A DNA stretch of 41,625 nucleotides from Bacteroidota bacterium. GTDB lineage: Bacteria > Bacteroidota > Bacteroidia > Chitinophagales > Chitinophagaceae. The position numbers were made by a program, and so were the translations under genes. The DNA lies in contig SYIK01000009.1 of assembly GCA_005798905.1 (NCBI GenBank), positions 1-41,625 of the forward strand. The letters run 5' to 3'. The notes under the pieces were generated by a model, which was not told where the DNA came from, made no database searches, and saw nothing but the letters and a program-made list of their open reading frames with translations. This document shows positions 1 through 7,738 of this stretch, piece after piece (the stretch's first letter is position 1; each line of letters opens with the position of its first letter).

Positions 1-57
1 GAACCTGCGACCCCCTGGTCCCAAACCAGGTGCGCTACCGGCCTGCGCTACTTCCCG
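1..57 (-). tRNA. tRNA-Pro (anticodon UGG), 3' end cut by window edge
   Basis: Read on the minus strand, the gene starts with CGGGAAG (acceptor arm). It continues through a D arm of the GTAGCGC...GGTAGCGC kind typical of bacterial tRNA-Pro, then an anticodon stem CCTGG/CCAGG closing the loop TTTGGGA, which gives anticodon TGG. The T arm begins (GCAGGTTC), and the rest lies beyond base 1. It is 23 nt downstream of tRNA-Ser on the same strand, so the two are probably co-transcribed. Confidence 0.93.
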
Positions 58-80
58 AATTTTATTTTCAACTTTAGGAG

Positions 81-169
81 CGGTGAGAGAGGGATTCGAA
101 CCCTCGGTACAGTTTAACCCGTACGGCAGTTTAGCAAACTACTGGTTTGAGCCACTCACCCATCTCACC
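81..169 (-). tRNA. tRNA-Ser (anticodon GCU)
   Basis: On the minus strand a 7-bp acceptor stem GGTGAGA/TCTCACC is followed by discriminator G. The anticodon stem GTAGT/ACTGC closes loop TTGCTAA, giving anticodon GCT. A long variable arm (class II) follows and then the T arm with GGTTCGAATCC. The length of about 89 nt and the long variable arm fit tRNA-Ser. The CCA end is not encoded. Confidence 0.95.
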
Positions 170-193
170 AATTCCCTTCTTTCTAAGGGGTGG

Positions 194-201
194 CAAAAAT
201 A
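194..201 (-). promoter_or_regulatory. Candidate promoter -7 box for the tRNA-Ser/tRNA-Pro unit
   Basis: The minus strand reads TATTTTTG, matching the Bacteroidota -7 consensus TAnnTTTG. It lies 24 nt upstream of the tRNA-Ser 5' end, which would leave a short leader for processing. No convincing TTG -33 element is visible at the usual distance, so confidence is moderate. Confidence 0.45.
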
Positions 202-265
202 AAGATTAATTTGTTTCTGAACGACTTATTTCTCGTTTTTCATAATATTTAATAATTTAGTAGAA

Positions 266-487
266 ATGAATAAGATTAAAAGTTTTATTGAATGGAATGC
301 TTTTGGTGTTTGCACGGCAATCGGTGCTAAAATGGGAATTGCAACCAGCCGTATTCGGCAGTATTTTATTTATACTTCTTTGCTTACAATGGGATCACCC
401 ATTATTATTTATTTGGTATTAGTTTTTTGGATGAATATCAAAAAATACATACTTGCAGCAAAACGAAATCCCATTCGCTATCTCTAA
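266..487 (+). CDS. PspC-domain small membrane protein
   Basis: A 73-residue protein that looks like a single PspC-type domain. Residues 10-35 contain FGVCTAIGAKMGI and then an IRQYFIY motif, which resembles the PspC signature (a glycine-rich first half leading into R-x-x-F). One strongly hydrophobic membrane segment follows at about residues 37-56, then a basic tail (KKYILAAKRNPIRYL). In Proteobacteria PspC belongs to the envelope-stress phage shock response. Stand-alone PspC proteins are widespread in Bacteroidota, where their role is poorly defined. The 3' end overlaps the convergent glycosyltransferase gene by 4 bases. No pspA or other psp gene is nearby. I infer an inner-membrane protein of unknown exact function. 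Confidence 0.75.
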   Translation: MNKIKSFIEWNAFGVCTAIGAKMGIATSRIRQYFIYTSLLTMGSPIIIYLVLVFWMNIKKYILAAKRNPIRYL

Positions 488-2034
488 TTATTGCTAAAAA
501 TAACCGTAGTACTGTTTTCAAAAAGATCGTGTTCGGAAGCAATTTTTGTTAATTGAATTGCTTTCAATTCTTCCGCAAAATTTTCTCGGCTGATAATTGC
601 GGCTTTGTTTGTCGATAGAAATTTTTTCAACGAGCCGATCGAATAAAAAACAGGAATTCTTTTTGGAAGATAATAGGTAAACGACGGATGAAAAATTTGG
701 TAAGCAACAATCTTATCTTGTTTTTTTAAAACTTCAATTGTTTTTGTCATTGGGTTTTGTTTGTAAATTTTAGGATAAGCCCAATGAAGCAATAATAAAT
801 TGAAAAAAAAGTAAGAACAAAATAAAACAACAATTGCTTTTTTGAAATTTTTTTGAATTGAAAATACCAACGCTAAAATAGCGCCAACACTCAGTATTAG
901 AAAAACGAATGCAGTGTTTTGTAAACCGATTGTTGCTGTTTCGTTTTTTATTCCAAAATAAGCAGCAATTGGAAATGCAATGTTGATGATGGCGAGAATT
1001 ACAAAAGGGTAGCGTTTAATATTTTTATTATTTCTCCAAACGGATGCAATAAATGAACCCAATATTATTGCTACAAATGGATAACAGGGCATTGGATAGT
1101 TGGGAAGTTTGGTTCCGGAAATACAATAAAAAACAGTAAAAACAGCAACTACGCAAATTGATAATTTCAGCAAAGAATTATCAAATCGTTGTTTGAAATT
1201 TTTTACAGCTTCACTAATAAAAATGGAAGCGGGTAATAATCCCATCAAAATAAAAATGGGAATAATAATGAAAAGTCCGCCGTGACCTTCCATCGGCGAA
1301 GAAAATCTTTCCAAATTATTTTCTATAAAGAAACCTTTTGTCCACGCACCTTTCGTGGCTTGATGCACCAAAAAATACCAAGGCGCTGCAACCGCAAACA
1401 TTACAATTGCAGCAGCTAATATTTTCAACGAAAAAATTTCTTTTAATTTTCTTTCCCAACAAAGCCATAAAAAAATTGACAAAGCTGGTAACAAAATTGC
1501 AACCGGACCTTTGGCTAAAATTCCTAATCCAAAAGCAATTGCTGCAACGAATAAATAGTACATTTTTTTTTCTTGAAAAAAAACAAAACTGCAAAAAAGA
1601 GAAATGGTATTAAATAAAATCAAATACGGATCAGGAACTGACATTCGAAATTGAAACAGAAAATGAGAAGAAGAAAGTAAAATCAAACAGCTAATAAATG
1701 CAATCAATTTCGAAATGTACTTTTTTACAAAAACATAAAGTACAAGAATGGCTAAAACCCCCGCCAGTGTAGAAAAAAAACGTGCACCCCATTCGGAAAT
1801 TCCGAAAATTTTAAATCCGGCAAACATGAAATAATAATGAAGTGGTGGTTTTAGTGTGCGCAATTCTCCATTGAAAGTGGGAACAATCCAGTTATTGTTT
1901 TCATACATTTCTCGTGCACATTCTGCATTGCGTACTTCATCATAAATCCAAAGTGGTGTTTCTCCCAATCCTGGAATTAATAAAATGCAAGAAAGTAAAA
2001 CCAAGATTAAAAAAAACGATTCGCGTTGTTTCAT
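484..2034 (-). CDS. GT39/ArnT-like integral membrane glycosyltransferase
   Basis: A 516-residue polytopic membrane protein. After the first membrane helix, residues 31-39 carry YDEVRNAEC with the acidic DE pair (D32, E33) typical of the first periplasmic loop of GT-C enzymes (PMT/ArnT). REMYENNNW and NGELRTLKPPLHYY (about residues 41-68) are classic for the ArnT-like GT39 group. About ten further hydrophobic helices follow, ending in a short soluble domain. Family members transfer a sugar from a polyprenyl-phosphate donor to lipid A, protein or other envelope acceptors on the periplasmic side; the substrate cannot be told from sequence. It is the last gene of a three-gene minus-strand group, starting immediately after the FkbM-type methyltransferase stop, so it is probably translationally coupled. 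Confidence 0.88.
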   Translation of the reverse strand: MKQRESFFLILVLLSCILLIPGLGETPLWIYDEVRNAECAREMYENNNWIVPTFNGELRTLKPPLHYYFMFAGFKIFGISEWGARFFSTLAGVLAILVLYVFVKKYISKLIAFISCLILLSSSHFLFQFRMSVPDPYLILFNTISLFCSFVFFQEKKMYYLFVAAIAFGLGILAKGPVAILLPALSIFLWLCWERKLKEIFSLKILAAAIVMFAVAAPWYFLVHQATKGAWTKGFFIENNLERFSSPMEGHGGLFIIIPIFILMGLLPASIFISEAVKNFKQRFDNSLLKLSICVVAVFTVFYCISGTKLPNYPMPCYPFVAIILGSFIASVWRNNKNIKRYPFVILAIINIAFPIAAYFGIKNETATIGLQNTAFVFLILSVGAILALVFSIQKNFKKAIVVLFCSYFFFNLLLLHWAYPKIYKQNPMTKTIEVLKKQDKIVAYQIFHPSFTYYLPKRIPVFYSIGSLKKFLSTNKAAIISRENFAEELKAIQLTKIASEHDLFENSTTVIFSNN

Positions 2035-2035
2035 T

Positions 2036-2674
2036 TTACAACCAATTGAGATGAATATTTCTTATTCCTTCTTCACTTATTTTTTTTCGAATTGCATCTA
2101 TTTGTATTTTCTGGTTTTGAATTTTGGATTCATGTGTTTCTGCATAAAGGTTGTCAAAAAACAAATAAGTTTTTGTGTCAATTATTTTTGTCAATATTTC
2201 CGTTTCGGCACCTTCCACATCCAATTTAATTACATTTATTTTTTTATTTAATTGATTAATAAACTTAATTAAATCTATCACTTCAATTTCTACAGCAAAC
2301 TCGGAAGCAACATTTATTTTTTCAATTACTATTGAAGAACTTACTGTAAAAGCAAGTTCGTTTTCAATTTTATTTTTATGTTGATAAAGCAATGTTTTTG
2401 TATTTCTGTCCCAAACACCTTTTTGAAAAATAGTTACATTTTTTGTTTTTTCAAATCGTTTGGAAAGTATTGAAAAAGCAAGCGGGTCGGGTTCGAACGC
2501 ATAAACAGTTGCACCAGTTTTTGCAAATTTATTTGTGATATCACCAACATTTGCACCGCAGTCAATAACAATCGAATCTTGATTTAATTTTTTTAATATG
2601 GGGATTAATTTTAGATAAGAAAGCCACAAAGCAATTTTATTTAAAAAAAATCTTTTTAAAAGTTGATAGCGCAT
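2036..2674 (-). CDS. FkbM-family SAM-dependent methyltransferase
   Basis: A 212-residue protein. The SAM-binding motif VIDCGANVGDI is at residues 36-46, followed by an acidic EPDP at 61-64 that would contact the ribose. VIKLDVEGAE near residue 153 is a hallmark of FkbM methyltransferases, which usually O-methylate sugars or other hydroxyls. I chose the ATG at 2674 because it lies 4 nt after the stop of the upstream gene and begins directly at MRYQLLKRF. The longer reading frame would overlap the upstream gene by about 55 bases. Position between a flippase-like protein and a GT39 glycosyltransferase suggests methylation of an envelope glycan, which is inference. Confidence 0.87.
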   Translation of the reverse strand: MRYQLLKRFFLNKIALWLSYLKLIPILKKLNQDSIVIDCGANVGDITNKFAKTGATVYAFEPDPLAFSILSKRFEKTKNVTIFQKGVWDRNTKTLLYQHKNKIENELAFTVSSSIVIEKINVASEFAVEIEVIDLIKFINQLNKKINVIKLDVEGAETEILTKIIDTKTYLFFDNLYAETHESKIQNQKIQIDAIRKKISEEGIRNIHLNWL

Positions 2675-2678
2675 TCGT

Positions 2679-3563
2679 TTATTTTTCTTTAAGCGGATCA
2701 TTAAATACAAAATACAAACCACCAATGGATGCAATCAAATTGGAAAGATAAAAAAGCAGGCTGATGATGATCCCAATATGCATGTCGATTCCAAAATAAT
2801 TTGCGCAACTCATAAATACAACTTCCCTTGTTCCCAAGCCACCACCCAAAGAAATTGGTAATACGGAAACAACCGATGCGATGAGAAAAATAAAAACCCA
2901 TTCGCTTTGTAAAAGCGGAAGATGAAGAGAAAGCATAATGCTGTAAATCGCAAACAACATCATGAGTTGTACTGCAATTCCCCAAATAAATGTGTGGAAA
3001 AGTCCACTCAAAAAATCTTTTAAAAAATAACGAACAACGATGTAAAGCCCGCAAATACAGCCAAGGGCAATTGCAAAAAGAAATGCAATATGATTATTAT
3101 TTTTTAAAACTATTAATCCATAAACTGCTAAAAATAAATTTAACGCAAGTAAGCCGCTGAAGCGATCTAACAATACGGCAGTAGTTATTTTTTTATACGA
3201 AGCAATTTTTTTTCTTGCCAATAAAATTACTTTGTATGCGTCGCCGCTAATTGAACCCGGAAGAAATAAATTGTAAAACATTCCCAACCAATAAAGTTTT
3301 ATGTTTTGAAATTGAGAAATAGAAAGTGTAATGTTTTTAAAATAAATATTGAGACGAAAAGAAGCGAATAGTTTTCCCAGTGCAAAAAAGAATATAGCAA
3401 AGGAAAGCCACCACCAATTGGCTTTCTGTAATGCCGTGGCTATTTCGGAAAAATTAATTTTAAGCGAAATATACCAAAAGCAAATTAGTGTTACAGTTAC
3501 TTTTGCAACGAATTGTAGTAACTTTCTTGCCGAGGTTTTGTTTTTGGATACGGATTCGTTCAT
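2679..3563 (-). CDS. Flippase-like membrane protein (LPG synthase TM / UPF0104 family)
   Basis: A 294-residue protein with about eight membrane helices and no soluble catalytic domain. The pattern matches the lysylphosphatidylglycerol-synthase transmembrane (UPF0104, COG0392) family: an early FSEIATALQKANWWWL segment, the central NLFLPGSISGDAYKV motif (about residues 97-111), KKITTAVLLDRFSGL (about 123-137), and a late LPISLGGGLGTREVVF (about 235-250). Related domains flip lipids in MprF, and stand-alone copies often sit in envelope-glycan loci. This is the first gene of a tight three-gene minus-strand unit with the FkbM-type methyltransferase and the GT39 enzyme. A role in moving a lipid-linked substrate for the glycosyltransferase is plausible but not shown. 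Confidence 0.85.
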   Translation of the reverse strand: MNESVSKNKTSARKLLQFVAKVTVTLICFWYISLKINFSEIATALQKANWWWLSFAIFFFALGKLFASFRLNIYFKNITLSISQFQNIKLYWLGMFYNLFLPGSISGDAYKVILLARKKIASYKKITTAVLLDRFSGLLALNLFLAVYGLIVLKNNNHIAFLFAIALGCICGLYIVVRYFLKDFLSGLFHTFIWGIAVQLMMLFAIYSIMLSLHLPLLQSEWVFIFLIASVVSVLPISLGGGLGTREVVFMSCANYFGIDMHIGIIISLLFYLSNLIASIGGLYFVFNDPLKEK

Positions 3564-3635
3564 TCGAGGTTACCTTTTTTTAAAAGAAAAAATAATTTCG
3601 ATTAATATATTGTTTATGCAAATAAAAACAAATAG

Positions 3636-4187
3636 ATGATAAAAAAAATTTACATTTTTTGGTTTCTTTTTCTGTTGCAATTATTTTTTCATCCAATAGA
3701 TAATTTGTTTGCAAATGAAACTGTGAATACGAAAGATAAAAATAGCACACAAAAAATTGAATTTAATATTCGTTGGTTTGCGTATGATTTTGCAATACAC
3801 AACCCAATTGAAACTGGTCAACTTTTTCCGCCAAACATGCGCCTTCGGCCAGTAAAATCGGAGCAAACTTCCAGCTTGAATTATCATTGGAAACAAGGAT
3901 TGAAAACCGAAGATGCAGTTTACAAGCAGTTTGTAACTGTTGCTGAAGCAGTGCAAAATTTTACAAAAGGTAATTATGAGTTTTCCATTACTTGGAATGC
4001 TGCAGTTCGAATTTACGTCGATGGAAAATTGGTTTTTGACGAATGGAATTCTTCAATACAAAAATCCGAAAAACCACTCAACAGAAAAATAAAATTGGAA
4101 TTAAAAGAAGTGCAGCATCTATTAATTGAACATGTTGCTACCAACGAAATAGCTTCCCTTTGTGTTTCAATAAAAAAAATAGACTAG
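3636..4187 (+). CDS. Small secreted protein with PA14-like fold
   Basis: A 183-residue protein with a hydrophobic N-terminus (about residues 4-25, IYIFWFLFLLQLFFHPIDNLFA) that acts as a signal peptide or membrane anchor. The mature part has the look of a PA14 domain: FTKGNYEFSITWNAAVRIYVDGKLVFDEW (about residues 109-137) matches the PA14 core of alternating beta strands, in which a conserved D-G-x-x-V/L-x-x-x-W stretch follows a strand shaped like a sugar-binding site. PA14 domains bind carbohydrates and are usually attached to glycosidases or adhesins, so a stand-alone copy is unusual. It is convergent with the DEAD-box helicase (6 nt between stops) and divergent from the flippase-like gene. 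The PA14 assignment rests on pattern alone. Confidence 0.6.
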   Translation: MIKKIYIFWFLFLLQLFFHPIDNLFANETVNTKDKNSTQKIEFNIRWFAYDFAIHNPIETGQLFPPNMRLRPVKSEQTSSLNYHWKQGLKTEDAVYKQFVTVAEAVQNFTKGNYEFSITWNAAVRIYVDGKLVFDEWNSSIQKSEKPLNRKIKLELKEVQHLLIEHVATNEIASLCVSIKKID

Positions 4188-4193
4188 AACGAA

Positions 4194-5873
4194 TTAACGA
4201 CTATTTGCGTCGTTCATTCTTATCTGTCTTCCTTTAAATTTTTTACCATCAAGAGCGCGAATCATTTGATTGGATGAACTCTTTTCAATTTCAACCCAAC
4301 TATTCATTTCTTTCATATCAATTCTTCCCAACACATCTTTGCGCAGTTCGCTCATATCTAAAATGAATTGTAAAAAACTTGCTTTGTAAAAACCATCCTT
4401 GGTGCCAAGGTTTACAAAAAGTCGTGCATAATCGCCACCGCCTTCAAAATTTCTGCCGGAAGTATCGCGGAAAGATTTTCTATCTCTATCTCTGTTATTG
4501 TCCGATCTTTTTGATCTTGAATTTGGGTCGTTTCGTGAAAATGATTTTTCGCGAATATTTAAATCTTCTGCATTTTCATAATATTTCAAAAAACGATCAA
4601 ACTCCATGGCGGCCACTCTTTTTAAAACTTCTTCTTTGCTCACATTCGAAAATTTTTCTTGCAGCATCGGAAGATAAGTTTCGTATTTTCCGTGGCTCAC
4701 ATCTGTTTGCATTAATTTATCCATGAAAGAAAAAAACTGTTTTCTGCAAACATCAATTCCTTGCGGAATATCCATTTTATGAAATGGAACTTGCGTTAAT
4801 CTTTCCAATTGTTTTATTCTTCCACTTTCTCTGCTGTGAATAATGCTCATGCACACACCTGTCTTTCCCGCTCTTCCTGTTCTTCCACTGCGATGGGTGT
4901 ACACTTCCATATCGTCCGGTAATTCGTAATTGATAACATGAGTAATTCCTTGCACATCAATTCCACGTGCTGCAACATCGGTTGCAATTAAAAGTTGTAA
5001 AGTTTTATCGCGAAATTCTCCCATTACTTTATCGCGTTGGCCTTGGGTTAAATCGCCGTGCAATGCATCAATGTCGTATCCTTCTCTGGTTAATTGACCA
5101 GCAATTTTTTGTGCATCGGCTTTTGTTCTTGTAAAAATAATTCCATAAATGCCGGGGTTAAAATCAATCAATCTTTTTAATGCGGCATAACGGTGTTGCG
5201 AGGAGGCAATATAAAATTGATGATCAATACTTAAGTTGGCGGTATTCACTTTTCCAACGGTAATTTCTACCGGTTGGTTCATATATTTTTTGCTAACTTT
5301 TTTTATTTCCGGTGGCATGGTTGCGCTAAAAAGCCAAGTGCTGTCTCGGTTCGGTGTATTTTTAAGAATAAATTCAATATCATCCTGAAATCCCATATTC
5401 AACATTTCATCGGCTTCGTCGAGCACCACATATTTTATTTGAGCCAAGTTGATTGCTTTTCTTTCGATGAGGTCAATTAATCGACCAGGAGTAGCTGCTA
5501 CAATTTGCACCCCTCTTCTTAATTGACTTATTTGAGTACTAATGGGCGCACCGCCATATACGGCAAGCACTTGCATTGCCGGTAAAAATTTTTTGAATAG
5601 ATTGATTTCATTTACTATTTGCATACACAGTTCTCGTGTGGGGCAAACAATTAATGCTTGTGGAAATTTTTGACTGCTTTCCACCAATTGTAATAGCGGT
5701 AAGCCAAATGCGGCAGTTTTTCCTGTACCTGTTTGTGCAAGCCCCACCATATCTTTTGTACCGCTTAAAAGTACCGGAATTGATTTTTCCTGAATAGGTG
5801 TTGGGGTTTTAAAACCAAGGGCGTCGGTTGCTTGAACTAAACGATTATCGAGCCCTAATTGCGCAAAAGTCAT
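4194..5873 (-). CDS. DEAD-box ATP-dependent RNA helicase (DeaD/DbpA type)
   Basis: A 559-residue helicase. The N-terminal RecA-like domain has the Q motif (TPTPIQEKSIP, about residues 23-33), Walker A AQTGTGKT (46-53), PTREL (78-82), DEAD (about 152-155) and SAT. The second domain holds IIFTRTKADAQ, ATDVAARGIDV and HRSGRTGRAGKTG. A basic, low-complexity linker rich in R, S, N and D (about residues 430-470) leads to a C-terminal DbpA-type RNA-binding domain (YARLFVNLGTKDGFYKASFLQF...). Enzymes of this kind remodel rRNA during ribosome assembly or unwind mRNA in the cold. It lies just upstream of the ribosomal cluster but on the opposite strand. Confidence 0.93.
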   Translation of the reverse strand: MTFAQLGLDNRLVQATDALGFKTPTPIQEKSIPVLLSGTKDMVGLAQTGTGKTAAFGLPLLQLVESSQKFPQALIVCPTRELCMQIVNEINLFKKFLPAMQVLAVYGGAPISTQISQLRRGVQIVAATPGRLIDLIERKAINLAQIKYVVLDEADEMLNMGFQDDIEFILKNTPNRDSTWLFSATMPPEIKKVSKKYMNQPVEITVGKVNTANLSIDHQFYIASSQHRYAALKRLIDFNPGIYGIIFTRTKADAQKIAGQLTREGYDIDALHGDLTQGQRDKVMGEFRDKTLQLLIATDVAARGIDVQGITHVINYELPDDMEVYTHRSGRTGRAGKTGVCMSIIHSRESGRIKQLERLTQVPFHKMDIPQGIDVCRKQFFSFMDKLMQTDVSHGKYETYLPMLQEKFSNVSKEEVLKRVAAMEFDRFLKYYENAEDLNIREKSFSRNDPNSRSKRSDNNRDRDRKSFRDTSGRNFEGGGDYARLFVNLGTKDGFYKASFLQFILDMSELRKDVLGRIDMKEMNSWVEIEKSSSNQMIRALDGKKFKGRQIRMNDANSR

Positions 5874-5950
5874 AATGGGAAATTTTCGCGAAGGTACTAT
5901 AATTCAATGGTGTTGTTGGTTTTATTTGATTGGGTGGTTGATACTGCTCA

Positions 5951-6001
5951 CTTCGAGAACCTCAGTGAACATTACAGTAAAGGTGGCTGAGGCTCCCGAA
6001 G
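5951..6001. repeat. Imperfect extragenic palindrome (REP-like)
   Basis: The left arm CTTCGAGAACCTCAG (5951-5965) and right arm CTGAGGCTCCCGAAG (5987-6001) are inverted copies matching at 13 of 15 positions, separated by 21 bases. The flanks (CTCA / GTCAAC) are partly related too. It sits in the 198-base gap between the divergent helicase and T9SS-protein genes, more than 60 bases from either start. It has no T-run and lies between divergent genes, so it is not a terminator. A dispersed repeat of the REP kind is the best reading, but only one copy is in the window. Confidence 0.5.
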
Positions 6002-6071
6002 TCAACTTTATTTTTTAAAAAGAGAAGTCTTAAATTAATTTTTTTTATATTCACATATAAATTTTTATTAA

Positions 6072-7064
6072 ATGAAAAACATCGTAACCAAACTATTATT
6101 GCTTACCGCAATTTGTTTTACACAAATAGCACAAGCGCAAGATATAACTGTTGCAAGCGGTACCGATTTGTTTATTACATCGGGCGATATATTTCATGTA
6201 AATGGTCTAACGCTTACGCCTTCTGCAAATTTTACCATGAACAATATTAATATTACCAAAAATGCAACGGTTAGTAATTCAACTTTAAATACGTATGTGT
6301 CGCGTGTTTATTTGTTAAATGCAACTAGTAATGCTTATTCGGGTACCGTGCGCATCGATTATGCAGATGGAGAGTTGAATAGTTTAACAGAAGCAACTCT
6401 TGCTGTTAATGTGCACAATGGAACAGCTTGGGCCGGCGTTACCAGCACAACCAATGAAACTACCGCCAATTATGTTGTAAGCAATTCCGTTTCCGGTTTA
6501 GCATTAAGAGAGTTAACATTAGCTGCAACTGCACACCCGCTACCAGTAAATTGGCTATCATTTACGGCTACCAAACAAGGTAAAAAAGTAATGCTCAACT
6601 GGGCTACTGCAAGTGAAATAAATAGTAAAGACTTTACAGCGCAGCATAGTGCCAACTCTACTACTTGGAGCAATTTAGGAACCGTAGCTGCCGCAGGTAA
6701 TAGCAATACAATTAAGAATTATAGTCATTTACACAGCTTGCCACTGAAAAATTATAACTACTATCGTATTCTTCAAAAAGATTTGGATGGTAAATACAGC
6801 TACAGCGAAGTGCGATCTGTAAAGTTTGACGAAGTAGGAGGATTTAGTGTATATAATCCGGTTAAAAACGGCAATCTACAATTGAGTGTTGGAAACATGC
6901 AAACAAATACACAAAATTTATTCAACTTGTTTACTGCCAATGGTAAGTTGATTTGGACAAAAGAATTTGCTGCAGGTGCACATAATATTGATGTGAGTGG
7001 TTTAGCAAAGGGAGTATATATTTTAAAAGCAGGAGAAAGTACAAAGCAAATAGTAATAGAGTAA
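6072..7064 (+). CDS. Secreted surface protein with T9SS type A sorting domain
   Basis: A 330-residue protein with a clear signal peptide (residues 1-22, ending AQAQ). Residues 23-150 are a threonine/asparagine-rich beta-type region of unknown function (VASGTDLFITSGDIFHVNG...). Residues 155-250 match a module common in Bacteroidota surface proteins (LPVNWLSFTATKQGKKVMLNWATASEIN..., then YYRILQKDLDGKYSYSE), probably an Ig/fibronectin-like fold. The last 75 residues are a type IX secretion C-terminal sorting domain: FSVYNPVKNG..., LFTANGKLIW, HNIDVSGLAKGVYILKAG and the final KQIVIE. It is therefore exported by Sec, moved over the outer membrane by the T9SS and anchored or released. A strong terminator follows. 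No partner genes are adjacent. Confidence 0.85.
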   Translation: MKNIVTKLLLLTAICFTQIAQAQDITVASGTDLFITSGDIFHVNGLTLTPSANFTMNNINITKNATVSNSTLNTYVSRVYLLNATSNAYSGTVRIDYADGELNSLTEATLAVNVHNGTAWAGVTSTTNETTANYVVSNSVSGLALRELTLAATAHPLPVNWLSFTATKQGKKVMLNWATASEINSKDFTAQHSANSTTWSNLGTVAAAGNSNTIKNYSHLHSLPLKNYNYYRILQKDLDGKYSYSEVRSVKFDEVGGFSVYNPVKNGNLQLSVGNMQTNTQNLFNLFTANGKLIWTKEFAAGAHNIDVSGLAKGVYILKAGESTKQIVIE

Positions 7065-7090
7065 TCGGTTTCGATTTTTTTAATATTAAA

Positions 7091-7122
7091 AAGAAGAAAA
7101 TTTATTTTCTTCTTTTTTTTTG
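7091..7122 (+). terminator. Rho-independent terminator after the T9SS protein
   Basis: A perfect 10-bp stem AAGAAGAAAA (7091-7100) / TTTTCTTCTT (7105-7114) with a 4-nt loop runs into a T-tract. The stem is AU-rich but followed by an uninterrupted run of T. It separates the surface-protein gene from the S10 operon promoter. Confidence 0.8.
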
Positions 7123-7158
7123 TTGAAACATTTAATAAAAAAAAATAAAAATTAAACC

Positions 7159-7189
7159 TTGTCAGTTTAAAGTCATCCCCTTACCTTTG
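7159..7189 (+). promoter_or_regulatory. S10 operon promoter (Bacteroidota type)
   Basis: The -7 box TACCTTTG (7182-7189) matches TAnnTTTG exactly. A TTG -33 element lies at 7159-7161, giving a 20-nt spacer, within the usual range for the Bacteroidota primary sigma factor. The predicted transcription start is about 7195, some 24 nt before the rpsJ ATG and right at the base of a CCCAAT/ATTGGG hairpin. Confidence 0.8.
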
Positions 7190-7193
7190 CACT

Positions 7194-7210
7194 CCCAATA
7201 AAAAATTGGG
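7194..7210 (+). promoter_or_regulatory. Hairpin in rpsJ leader
   Basis: A perfect 6-bp stem CCCAAT (7194-7199) / ATTGGG (7205-7210) with loop AAAAA ends 8 nt before the rpsJ start codon and sits at the predicted 5' end of the mRNA. A closely similar element (TCCCAATA ... ATTGG) precedes rplC. The function is unknown; mRNA stability or autogenous control are the obvious options. Confidence 0.6.
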
Positions 7211-7218
7211 TATTTCAA

Positions 7219-7524
7219 ATGTCGCAACGAATCAGAATAAAATTACAATCTTACGATCATAGCTTGTTAGACAAGTCAACAGAAAAAATCGTAAAAACCG
7301 TTCGTAGTACGGGCGCAGTAGTAACCGGACCAATTCCATTACCTACGCGTCAGAAAATATTTACCGTATTGCGTTCGCCGCATGTAAACAAAAAAAGTCG
7401 TGAACAATTTCAGTTAGCAACGCATAAGCGTTTGCTAGATATTCACACAACATCGAGTAGAACAGTAGATGCACTTAGTAAAATAGATTTACCAAGTGGG
7501 GTGGAAGTGGAGATAAAAGCGTAA
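7219..7524 (+). CDS. rpsJ: 30S ribosomal protein S10
   Basis: 101 residues, the normal S10 length. Typical stretches are [17 protein letters not shown] at the start, [34 protein letters not shown] in the middle and the ending [11 protein letters not shown]10 sits in the 30S head and also acts with NusB in antitermination. First gene of the S10 cluster. In many bacteria rpsJ follows fusA; here a surface-protein gene is upstream. A 214-nt structured gap separates it from rplC, much longer than any other gap in this operon. Confidence 0.98.
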   Translation: MSQRIRIKLQSYDHSLLDKSTEKIVKTVRSTGAVVTGPIPLPTRQKIFTVLRSPHVNKKSREQFQLATHKRLLDIHTTSSRTVDALSKIDLPSGVEVEIKA

Positions 7525-7738
7525 TTGAATTAGTTCTTATAATTTTTTTATTGTCACCTCTCAATTTTTCGTTTGAGACGAAGAAAAAAAGAGCGCTGAT
7601 TTTTTAAATAAAACAAGCCATTCAGGGTTTGTTTACCATCGGTACTTCCCGAAAAAGGAAAAGGTCGTTGGCAAACGGGGATTGAAATTGCGCATTGCGC
7701 AATTGTCCCAATAATCCTGTAGGCACAAATTGGTTAAC
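7525..7738 (+). promoter_or_regulatory. Structured rpsJ-rplC intergenic leader
   Basis: This 214-base gap has no credible ORF but several inverted repeats. They are TCTCAA/TTGAGA (7559-7564 with 7573-7578), GTTTG/CAAAC (7627-7631 with 7672-7676), a perfect 8-bp stem AATTGCGC/GCGCAATT with loop ATT (7686-7704) extended by GGGA/TCCC (7678-7681 with 7706-7709), and CCAAT/ATTGG (7708-7712 with 7729-7733) just before the rplC ATG. No TAnnTTTG promoter is visible. The likeliest role is an mRNA leader controlling rplC and downstream genes; this is inference. Confidence 0.55.

Noticed and set aside
2675-2734. The longer FkbM-type reading frame starting at 2734
   Set aside because: It would overlap the flippase-like gene by about 55 bases and adds a non-family N-terminus. 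The ATG at 2674 fits the 4-nt operon spacing.
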